This document shows positions 25,325 to 36,390 of a stretch of DNA of 64,000 bases, piece by piece. The position numbers and the translations under genes are program-made. The stretch spans positions 558,001 to 622,000 of the forward strand of contig NZ_AP014809.1 in NCBI RefSeq assembly GCF_002355515.1, written 5' to 3'. The DNA is from Methylorubrum populi. GTDB lineage: Bacteria > Pseudomonadota > Alphaproteobacteria > Rhizobiales > Beijerinckiaceae. The notes below the pieces were generated by a model, which was not told the DNA's origin, ran no database searches, and saw only the letters and a list, made by a program, of their open reading frames with translations. Numbering within the stretch: the stretch's first letter is position 1; each line of letters begins with the position of its first letter.

Positions 25325-26404
25325 TCAGCGCAGGGCCGGAGGGAGCGAAGGCGGGACGTAGGCCCGTGCCTCCGGCAGTTGCAGGAGCAGCGGGTCGGCG
25401 TCCGTAGCGGTGCCGCTGACCGCAATCTCCGCCTGGGCGGCATAGGCGGCGATGAGGCGGGGACCGAGCTTCGGCACACCCTCCCGCCCCGCGGCGGCGG
25501 CCTCTCCGGAGCCGGACACGATCGAGAGACGCACCGGCGCACCGACACCGGCATCGATGCGGATCACGATTCCGCAGGTGACCGAATCGTTCGTCGCGTC
25601 GAGGCACTCCGCGACGATCTCGGCGACGATCATTCCCAGCGCGTTGGCGGTGCGAGGCTCGACCAGGCTAGTGCCCTCCCCCTCGATCCCGACGCTGATC
25701 TGTCCGGCCCGGCGCAATTGTCCCAGTCCCGAGGCAAGGCGGCGGAGGTAATCGCGCAGGTCGATCGAGGCGATATGCGGCGCCTCGTGCAGATGCTGCT
25801 GCACCAGGGCGATCGCCCTCACCCGCTGCCCGAGAGCATCGAAGCTGCCGCGGCAGGTTTCCGGCGCGGCGCGGCCGTAGAGCCCGATCAGGCTGACCAT
25901 CACCTGAAGATTGTTGCGCACCCGGTGATAGATTTCCGCCAGGAGCGTTTCCTTCTCGACGAGCGCGTGCTCGGCATGTTCCTCGGCGTTCTTGCGGTCG
26001 GTGATGTCGAAACACGAGCCGAGATAGCCGTAGAAGACACCGTTTTCCTCGAGCGGGCGGCCGGTATCGAGCAGCCAGCGATAGGCGCCGTCATGGCGGC
26101 GGAGGCGAAACTCGATCGAGAACGGCGAGCGCGACTCGAAGGCCTTCGCCACGATCTCGGCGTGACGCTTGAAATCGTCCGGGTGCAGACCCTTGCGCCA
26201 CCCGTCGCCGATCTCGTCGGCCAGGGGCCGTCCGGTGAACTGGAGCCAGCACTCGTTGTGATAGGTGGAGCGTCCGGAATCGTCCGTCCGCCACATCATC
26301 AGCGGCACGTGATCTGCAAATCGGCGAAAGCCGTCACCGAGGTCGAAGGGGGTCTCGGTCGCGCCATTCCCTGGAAAGCCGCCCTCTGGCGTGTCAGCAA
26401 CCAT
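25325..26404 (-). CDS. PAS-HisKA_2 sensor kinase with degenerate ATP-binding site
   Basis: 359 residues. A PAS domain (about 25-140, PAS_3 type with HPDDFKRH and YRWLLDTGRPL) leads to a HisKA_2 dimerisation segment with phosphoacceptor H160 (YHRVRNNLQVMVSLIGLY). In the ATPase region the N-box of family members (VNELVTNAL pattern) reads VAEIVAECL (260-268), with both Asn replaced. The G1 box (DDGxG pattern) reads SGSGE (297-301). The kinase therefore probably cannot bind ATP in the normal way. It lies 152 bases downstream of the gene for a giant hybrid kinase on the same strand. It may work as a phosphotransfer partner or a pseudokinase. No membrane segment. Confidence 0.85.
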   Translation of the reverse strand: MVADTPEGGFPGNGATETPFDLGDGFRRFADHVPLMMWRTDDSGRSTYHNECWLQFTGRPLADEIGDGWRKGLHPDDFKRHAEIVAKAFESRSPFSIEFRLRRHDGAYRWLLDTGRPLEENGVFYGYLGSCFDITDRKNAEEHAEHALVEKETLLAEIYHRVRNNLQVMVSLIGLYGRAAPETCRGSFDALGQRVRAIALVQQHLHEAPHIASIDLRDYLRRLASGLGQLRRAGQISVGIEGEGTSLVEPRTANALGMIVAEIVAECLDATNDSVTCGIVIRIDAGVGAPVRLSIVSGSGEAAAAGREGVPKLGPRLIAAYAAQAEIAVSGTATDADPLLLQLPEARAYVPPSLPPALR

Positions 26405-26556
26405 TCCGCTCGTCTGTTCGCTCTCGGCAGCTTGAAAACGACTTTATCTCCGCGCCGGTCAACGTCCCCAGGGTTGGGCCGTTCCGAGCCGTCCACAAGT
26501 CGACAAATCCGCTCCGCCGGGCAAGCCCTCGCCGCACAGCGCGCCGCGGTCAAGCT

Positions 26557-30222
<3,666 letters not shown>

Positions 30223-30895
30223 CGACCGAGGCTCCGATAGCCGTATCGCGTGTCTGTACAAAGGATCGACAAGGCGCTTCCGAGGCTCAAGGCGGCCAGG
30301 ACTTCATACCCGATGCAAACGCGCTTGCGAGCCGCGGCGAGGCGAAACGCCGGCCGATACGATCCCGAATCACATCGGAAACACGGGGAAGCGCGCCGTC
30401 TGCGAAAAGTCTGCGCCGCTTCGCGAGGCATGATCTGGACGCGAACGAGGGTTCCACGCCGGACAATATAAAACAAATGTCGTATTCGTTCTATCGTTTG
30501 TGACGAGTGTGGTCACAGACCACATGAGAGTCAGTCCAATTTTGCGCCGCAGCAAGTCCGATCGGCACTGCGATGCCGATCAATAGGAGAAATGACAAGG
30601 AGGTGCTTGCCTGATCATGCGAGACGTGCATTCTACGGATGTCCGCATCAGACCCGGCGAGAGAGCCCAGTTCGGCCAATAGGCTGTTCATGGCGTCGAG
30701 GAGCGACCGCCCCCGGAAGCTTCGAGGCACAATCCCGCAAGGGTTGGACGATCTGGAGGGTGGCGCCCCGGCGCCGCGCCGAAGGACCCACCGATCCGGC
30801 CGAAGCGCCGGAGGGTCCCCAGGAACCCATGACAGAGGGGGGCACGAAGTGCTGGCAGCGGGCATTTCGAATGCCCGCAGGTCGTGGGGAGCCTG
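30223..30895. other. Long intergenic region between hybrid kinase and PAS protein
   Basis: About 670 bases between divergent genes. Bases 30460-30600 are unusually AT-rich for this genome and probably contain promoters. A possible 66-residue minus-strand ORF at 30491-30691 encodes one transmembrane helix (SLSFLLLIGIAVPIGLAA) but lacks a clear ribosome binding site. Other long frames here show no coding character. Confidence 0.4.
30491..30691 (-). CDS. Possible small membrane protein
   Basis: 66 residues starting MNSLLAELGSLAGSDADIRR, with one transmembrane helix near residues 32-50 and a short polar tail. It overlaps the AT-rich part of the kinase/PAS intergenic region. No recognisable ribosome binding site and no family, so it may be chance. 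Confidence 0.25.
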   Translation of the reverse strand: MNSLLAELGSLAGSDADIRRMHVSHDQASTSLSFLLLIGIAVPIGLAAAQNWTDSHVVCDHTRHKR

Positions 30896-31405
30896 ATGAA
30901 CACGGACGATTTCGCTTACGATTTCGACGCTCCGGACTCGGATTGGAACCATGAGCCGTCGCGCGCCGATCTGTTCCGGCAGATCGATGCACCTCTCTAC
31001 ACCACCGACTCGGATGGCTGGCTGACCTATTACAATGACGCGGCCGCGCAGCTCTGGGGCTTTCGCCCGGTGCTCGGGAAGGCGCGCTGGTGCGGTTCGT
31101 GGCGCTTGTTCGAGGCGGACGGCACGCCGTTGCCGCACGACCTCTCGCCCATGGCGGTCACCCTGAGGGAAGGCCGCATGCTTCGCGGCCTTCAGGTGGG
31201 CCTTGAACGGCCGGATGGCACCCGGATGGCCTTCATGCCCTATCCCACGGCCCTGCGTGACAGGACCGGTGCCGTAGTCGGCGGCTCAAACATCCTGCTC
31301 AAGGTGGAGCGGCCCGGGCGCCGCATCGCGTTCCGTAACCCGCTTCAGGGCCGGCCGACTCTGCGGGCTGCTCAAGTTTCAGGCATGCACAGATGTTCGG
31401 CGTGA
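30896..31405 (+). CDS. Single-PAS-domain protein
   Basis: 169 residues. A PAS domain spans about residues 20-135, with PLYTTDSDGWLTYYNDAAAQ and LWGFRPVLGKARWCGS at its start. It ends ALRDRTGAVVGGSNILL. No kinase, GGDEF or output domain follows, and the last 35 residues are basic and disordered. GGGGAG upstream of ATG 30896 supports this start over 30884. Stand-alone PAS proteins of this kind often sense small ligands and regulate a kinase by protein contact. It is divergent from the multi-PAS kinase. Confidence 0.8.
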   Translation: MNTDDFAYDFDAPDSDWNHEPSRADLFRQIDAPLYTTDSDGWLTYYNDAAAQLWGFRPVLGKARWCGSWRLFEADGTPLPHDLSPMAVTLREGRMLRGLQVGLERPDGTRMAFMPYPTALRDRTGAVVGGSNILLKVERPGRRIAFRNPLQGRPTLRAAQVSGMHRCSA

Positions 31406-31505
31406 CGTTGCCGGCGCTGAGGCGGCGATCCACCTCGTTCGAGTGTGGCGATCCGGGGAATGATCCGCCGGAGCGCCCCGCAGCCTGAGAAGAAGGGAGG
31501 AAACC

Positions 31506-31670
31506 ATGTCGGTCGATACCAACTGGAGCCTCGACGCCGTCCAGAGCCTGCGCAGCATGGCCCGCGAGGGCGTACCTGTGTCCGTCATCAGCCTGAGGCT
31601 GAAGCGGCCGATCGACTCGGTGTGCGCCAAGCTCGCCGAACTCGGCATCACGCCGAAAGTCGAGGCCTGA
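31506..31670 (+). CDS. 54-residue GcrA-like helix-turn-helix protein
   Basis: Short protein reading MSVDTNWSLDAVQSLRSMAR, then EGVPVSVISLRLKRPIDSV and CAKLAELGITPKVEA. The pattern W-x(3)-V-x(2)-L-x(2)-hydrophobic-x(2)-G-x-hydrophobic-x-I-x(2)-Leu-Lys-x(3)-V-x-K-L resembles the DNA-binding N-terminus of the cell-cycle regulator GcrA, but without the sigma-binding C-terminal half. A very strong AGGGAGG lies six bases before the ATG. Too short for most gene callers. It lies 100 bases after the PAS gene and converges on glyoxalase I. Confidence 0.72.
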   Translation: MSVDTNWSLDAVQSLRSMAREGVPVSVISLRLKRPIDSVCAKLAELGITPKVEA

Positions 31671-31722
31671 CCGATCCGGGTGGGCGCCCCAGACGCCGTG
31701 CATGAGCGCCCACCCGCTGGCT

Positions 31723-32163
31723 TCACCAGGTGCCGGTATTCTCCATGGATGACCAGGGCTCCTGCGGCGGCTTCGATCCGCCCTTCTGCAGGATCTCGAT
31801 GGAGATGCCGTCAGGCGAGCGCACGAAGGCCATGTGCCCGTCGCGCGGGGGCCGGTTGATGGTCACGCCCGCATCCTTCAGCCGCTGGCAGAAGGCGTAG
31901 ATGTCATCGACCTGATAGGCGAGGTGCCCGAAATTGCGCCCGCCCGAATATTCCTCCGGATCCCAATTGTAAGTCAGCTCGATCAGGGGCGACTTTGTCG
32001 CTTCCGCGCGCTCAACGTCCCCCGGGGCAGCGAGGAAGACGAGGGTGAAGCGGCCCTTCTCGTTCTCGACCCGCCGCACTTCCTTGAGGCCGAAGGCATC
32101 GACGTAGAAGGCGAGCGCGCGGTCGAGATCCGTAACGCGGACCATCGTGTGCAGGTATTCCAT
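31723..32163 (-). CDS. gloA: Lactoylglutathione lyase (glyoxalase I)
   Basis: 146 residues. Isomerises the methylglyoxal-glutathione hemithioacetal to S-lactoylglutathione, removing toxic methylglyoxal. Two VOC repeats are visible: TMVRVTDLDRALAFYVDAFG with H5 as a metal ligand, and RNFGHLAYQVDDIYAF with the second His. The ligand Glu residues are in LIELTYNW and GISIEILQKG. The ATG at 32163 gives the usual MEYLHTMVRV start; the longer upstream frame is not GloA-like. Single gene, convergent with the small HTH protein. Confidence 0.93.
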   Translation of the reverse strand: MEYLHTMVRVTDLDRALAFYVDAFGLKEVRRVENEKGRFTLVFLAAPGDVERAEATKSPLIELTYNWDPEEYSGGRNFGHLAYQVDDIYAFCQRLKDAGVTINRPPRDGHMAFVRSPDGISIEILQKGGSKPPQEPWSSMENTGTW

Positions 32164-32570
32164 GGCCAGACCGGTTGATGACAGGTATGGCCGGCTATCT
32201 GGTCCGGGGCGGCCACCCGTCAACGGGCGCCGGCCGACCCGCACTCGACATCGCTGCGCAACCGGCAGAGCAACGTAACGGCGCGCGGCCGCCCACAGCG
32301 ATGTGCGGTCACGTTTCTTTGACAAATTCGCCGAATCATCGGAATTGCCACGCATCATCGCATCACATACTGGGCATCGAGAAACCTCTATTACCCGATG
32401 CGGAAGATGAATCTGACAAATTGGAGAAAATCATTCTCTGCAATGCTGTCCAATCCGCACGAGGCCGCCCCAAGTGAGTCTACGCGTCCACAAACCAAGC
32501 GGAGCAAAGTCTCTCCCGCTCTGAGTTTAACGGTCGGCCGATCGGACACGCCCGGCTCGGAGTCCCGTGC
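32164..32570. promoter_or_regulatory. Divergent intergenic region gloA / winged-helix-like gene
   Basis: About 400 bases, AT-rich at 32330-32450. It includes an imperfect inverted repeat GAGAA-5-TTCTC at 32424-32438. Promoters for both genes must be here; none can be assigned with confidence. No small ORF with a good ribosome binding site seen. Confidence 0.35.
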
Positions 32571-33479
32571 GTGAAGACAGGCTCGATCATCCGCGGGATC
32601 GGCGAGATCGAACACGCAATTCCCGAGCAGATTTTGGGTCATCCCGACTTTCCGATCGCGCGCCGAGTCTTCGTCTCGGAGCACGCGAAGGTCTACGAAG
32701 CAGGCGTGTTTCCCGCCCAGTTCGGGGCGGATGCCGGGCGGGTCACCACGCTGGCCATCATCGTTTGTCAGCATGCCGGCTACGATCCGGCCGACCGGGC
32801 GAATTGGCCGACCCTCAGCCGGCTCAAGGACACCGTCGCCCGCTTCGGATTCGCTAGTCCGAGGCTGATCGACAGCTTTGTCGCGCGCCTCGTACAAACC
32901 GGCTACGTCGAACTCCGGCAGCAGCCGGACGACAACCGCGTGCGCCTCCTGTGCCCCACCGAGCGCCTCCTGGCCTGGGACCGCGATTGGATGGCGGCCC
33001 ACTACGCGGCTCTCGAAGTTCTCTACCCTGATCCGGGATTCGGTCCGGCGCGTCGGCGCGACCCTGCCTTCCAGGCCGCCCATGCCCGATCGGCCGTCGC
33101 GGCCTTCGACGCGATCATCGCGATGATGTGGAGCAACCTGGAGATCATCTTCTTCCTCAGCAGCACCAGCGCGCTGATCATCCTGCTGTCGCTCTTCGAG
33201 ATGGGCGGCAGCGATCCGGCAAGCCGCATCCGCGAGGCCGATCTCGTCCAACTCGCGCCACGCTTCGCCGTCTCGCGCAGCCATCTGCGCAACATCCTGG
33301 CCGTGGCGCAGGAACGGAACTTCCTCGTCCGCTCGGGGCCGCGCAACGCCTACATCCATCTCACGCCGCACTGGGTCGCCGCCTTCGACCGCTTCATCGC
33401 GGGCAGTCTCGCTCAGAGCGACCTCACCTACCGCCTCGCCCTGCGGCATCAGGCGGAACAGGCACGCTCCGCGGTCTGA
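32571..33479 (+). CDS. Winged-helix-like hypothetical protein
   Basis: 302 residues from GTG 32571, which has GGAG nine bases upstream. Residues about 65-135 look like a MarR-type winged helix (TLSRLKDTVARFGFASPRLID, FVARLVQTGYVELRQQPDDN, RVRLLCPTERL). A second such unit sits at about 225-280 (LAPRFAVSRSHLRNILAVAQ, ERNFLVRSGPRNAYIHLTPH). A hydrophobic segment near 185-205 (LEIIFFLSSTSALIILLSLF) lies between them. So it may be a tandem winged-helix regulator with an unusual middle. Not a family I can name. Confidence 0.75.
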   Translation: MKTGSIIRGIGEIEHAIPEQILGHPDFPIARRVFVSEHAKVYEAGVFPAQFGADAGRVTTLAIIVCQHAGYDPADRANWPTLSRLKDTVARFGFASPRLIDSFVARLVQTGYVELRQQPDDNRVRLLCPTERLLAWDRDWMAAHYAALEVLYPDPGFGPARRRDPAFQAAHARSAVAAFDAIIAMMWSNLEIIFFLSSTSALIILLSLFEMGGSDPASRIREADLVQLAPRFAVSRSHLRNILAVAQERNFLVRSGPRNAYIHLTPHWVAAFDRFIAGSLAQSDLTYRLALRHQAEQARSAV

Positions 33480-33556
33480 TCACCGCGTGACGGATTCCGC
33501 TCGCACGGGATCACCTCTAGAAGGCAGGACCCTTTCCCGACGGCGAGCCCTGCCCG

Positions 33557-36193
33557 ATGCGCACCGAGACGCCCCCGACCGTCCGCCTCGAGGACTATCG
33601 CCCGAGCGATCACCTGATCGACCGGGTCGAACTCGACGTGCGCCTCGACCCACACGACACCCGCGTGACCGCGACCCTGGCACTGCGCCCGAACCCGGCG
33701 GGCCGCGCCGGCGCTCCCCTCCTGCTCGACGGCGACGACCTCACCCTGCTGGCGCTCGAACTCGACGGGCATTCGCTCGCACCCGATGCTTACCGGGCCG
33801 AACCGTCGGGCCTGACGCTGCACGCGCCGCCACAGCGCCCCTTCACCCTACGGATCGAGACGCGGCTCGATCCGACCGCGAACACGCGGCTGATGGGCCT
33901 CTATCGCTCGAACGGCGTCTACTGCACGCAATGCGAGGCCGACGGCTTTCGCCGGATCACCTACTTCCTCGACCGGCCGGACGTGCTCTCGATCTACACC
34001 ACCCGCATCGAGGCGGAGCGGGAGGCCGCCCCGGTCCTGCTCGGCAACGGCAATCCGGTCGAGGCGGGTGAGGTAGCGGGGACGGATCGGCATTACGCGG
34101 TCTGGCACGACCCGATGCCCAAGCCCGCCTATCTGTTCGCGCTGGTGGGCGGGCGGCTCGACCGCGTCTCCAAGTCCTTCACCACGATGGAGGGGCGGGA
34201 GGTCGAGATCGCGGTCTATGTCGAGCCGGGCAAGGGCGACCGGGCGGCCTACGCGCTCGACGCGGTGGAGCGCTCCATGGCCTGGGACGAGACGGCGTTC
34301 GGGCGGGCCTACGATCTCGACGTGTTCAACGTCGTCGCCGTCTCCGACTTCAACATGGGGGCGATGGAGAACAAGGGCCTCAACATCTTCAACGACAAAT
34401 ACGTGCTCGCCTCACCCGAGACCGCGACCGACGCCGATTATGCGGCGATCGAGGCGATCATCGCCCATGAGTACTTCCACAACTGGTCGGGCAACCGGGT
34501 CACCTGCCGCGACTGGTTTCAGCTCTGCCTGAAGGAGGGCCTCACTGTCTTCCGCGACCAGGAATTCTCGTCCGACATGCGCTCGCGGGCGGTCCACCGG
34601 ATCGCCGAGGTGCGCAACCTGCGCGCCCGCCAGTTCCCGGAGGATGCCGGCCCCCTCGCCCACCCGGTGCGGCCGAAGCGATATGCCGAGATCAACAACT
34701 TCTACACGGCGACGGTCTACGAGAAGGGCGCCGAGATCGTGCGGATGCTGCGCACGCTGATCGGCGAGACGGCGTTCCGCGCCGGAATGGACCGCTACTT
34801 CGCCGAGAACGACGGCAAGGCCGCGACCGTCGAGGACTTCCTGAAGGCCTTCGAAGCGGTAACGGGCCGCGATCTCACCCGCTTCGCCGAGTGGTACGAG
34901 CGGCCGGGAACGCCGCGTGTCGCCGTCTCAGGCCACTACGATGCGGCCGCCAGGACATACCGCCTCGCCTTCCGGCAGACGCGGCCCGGCGCCGGGGCGG
35001 ATGCCCCGCCCCTCGTCATCCCGATCCGCCTCGGCCTCGTCGGCGACGAGGGCCCTCTCGACACGGCGACGAGCGAGCGCGTCGAGGCCGGCGTGTTCGT
35101 GCTCGACGCGGCCGAGGATGCCGTCACCTTCGGGAATGTGGCGGCCGAGCCCGTTCCCTCGCTGTTTCGTGCCTTCTCGGCGCCGGTACGGGTGGAGAGC
35201 TCCCTCGACGAGGCCGCCCGCCTGACCCTGCTGCGCCACGATCCCGACAGTTTCAACCGCTGGGAGGCGGCTCAGCGCGTCGCTCTGGGCCTGATGGCGC
35301 GGGAGGCGCGCGGCGAGACCTCGGAGACCGCCGGCGCCGACGCGTTCGTCGCCGCGCTGGATGCCTTCCTCGACGCGGAGGCGCTGTGCGATCCGGCCTT
35401 CGCCGCGCAAGTCCTTGCCCTGCCGAGCGAGGGCGACCTCGCCGACGAGATCGGATCGGAGACCGACCCCGACGCGATCTTCTCCGCACGCCAGGACCTG
35501 CGCCGCCGCCTCGGCTCGGGCCTGCGCGAGCGCCTGACGCACCTGCGCGAGGCATTGGCCGAGCCTTCGGGGACTCCCTTCTCGCCGGACGCCGCCGCCG
35601 CGGGGCGGCGAGCCCTGCGCAACGCCGCCCTCGACCTGATCGCCGCAGCCGATCCGCAGGCCGGTACGGCGCTCGCCCAGGCGCAGATCGAGGCGGCGAC
35701 CAACATGACGGACCGGCTCGCCGGGCTCGCGACCCTCGCGCTCCTGCCGGGCGAGGCTCGGGAGGCGGCGCTGACCGCCTTCGCCGAGCGCTACGCCGAC
35801 GAGCCCCTCGTCCTCGACAAGTGGTTCGCGATCCAGGCGATGATTCCCGAGGACGGGACGGTGGCGCGGATCCGCCGCCTCCAGAACCACCCGGCCTTCG
35901 CCATGACCAACCCGAACCGGGTGCGCTCCCTCATCGGCAGCTTCAGCCTCGCCAACCCGACTCAGTTCAACCGTCCGGACGGCACCGGATACGCCCTCGT
36001 GGCCGAAACGGTACTGGCTCTCGACGGCACCAACCCGCAGGTCGCCGCGCGCCTTATGACCGCCTTCGGACCCTGGCGCCGCCTCGAGCCGGGACGCCGA
36101 ACCGTGGCCGAGGCCGCCCTGCGTCGCATCGTTGCCACGCCCGGACTTTCTCGCGATGTGTCCGATATCGCGACACGAAGCGTGGCCGGCTAG
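33557..36193 (+). CDS. pepN: Aminopeptidase N (M1 family)
   Basis: 878 residues, the size of E. coli PepN (870). Removes N-terminal residues from peptides in the cytosol. The exopeptidase motif GAMEN is at about residues 268-272, and the zinc site HEYFHNWSGNR begins at H304, with E327 in the following LKEGLTVFRDQEF. The Tyr of the transition state lies in FYTATVYEKGAE. The rest is the helical C-terminal domain. ATG 33557 gives MRTETPPTVRLEDYRPSDHL, the usual start. It is followed by the PleC/PdhS-like kinase with a 197-base gap. Confidence 0.95.
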   Translation: MRTETPPTVRLEDYRPSDHLIDRVELDVRLDPHDTRVTATLALRPNPAGRAGAPLLLDGDDLTLLALELDGHSLAPDAYRAEPSGLTLHAPPQRPFTLRIETRLDPTANTRLMGLYRSNGVYCTQCEADGFRRITYFLDRPDVLSIYTTRIEAEREAAPVLLGNGNPVEAGEVAGTDRHYAVWHDPMPKPAYLFALVGGRLDRVSKSFTTMEGREVEIAVYVEPGKGDRAAYALDAVERSMAWDETAFGRAYDLDVFNVVAVSDFNMGAMENKGLNIFNDKYVLASPETATDADYAAIEAIIAHEYFHNWSGNRVTCRDWFQLCLKEGLTVFRDQEFSSDMRSRAVHRIAEVRNLRARQFPEDAGPLAHPVRPKRYAEINNFYTATVYEKGAEIVRMLRTLIGETAFRAGMDRYFAENDGKAATVEDFLKAFEAVTGRDLTRFAEWYERPGTPRVAVSGHYDAAARTYRLAFRQTRPGAGADAPPLVIPIRLGLVGDEGPLDTATSERVEAGVFVLDAAEDAVTFGNVAAEPVPSLFRAFSAPVRVESSLDEAARLTLLRHDPDSFNRWEAAQRVALGLMAREARGETSETAGADAFVAALDAFLDAEALCDPAFAAQVLALPSEGDLADEIGSETDPDAIFSARQDLRRRLGSGLRERLTHLREALAEPSGTPFSPDAAAAGRRALRNAALDLIAAADPQAGTALAQAQIEAATNMTDRLAGLATLALLPGEAREAALTAFAERYADEPLVLDKWFAIQAMIPEDGTVARIRRLQNHPAFAMTNPNRVRSLIGSFSLANPTQFNRPDGTGYALVAETVLALDGTNPQVAARLMTAFGPWRRLEPGRRTVAEAALRRIVATPGLSRDVSDIATRSVAG

Positions 36194-36390
36194 TTAACAC
36201 TCTGTTGAGACAGCGTTTCGGCGACTCGCCGTCGTCAAAACGACCGTCGAAGCGCCTCAACGAGTCAACGGTCGATTTCAAAATGCGCGTGGACAAACGT
36301 CCGTCGGCGATGTCCAATGTGAATACGATTCGAGACAACCGGCGCGGCCCAGGCTGAGGCGCCGTTTCCAGACAGTGCAGAGGTGGCGAT

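Noticed and set aside
30592..30954. 120-codon frame with AGGAG-like leader upstream of the PAS protein
   Set aside because: Despite the leader, the translation is Arg/Pro/Gly-rich without any pattern and it runs into the PAS gene start.
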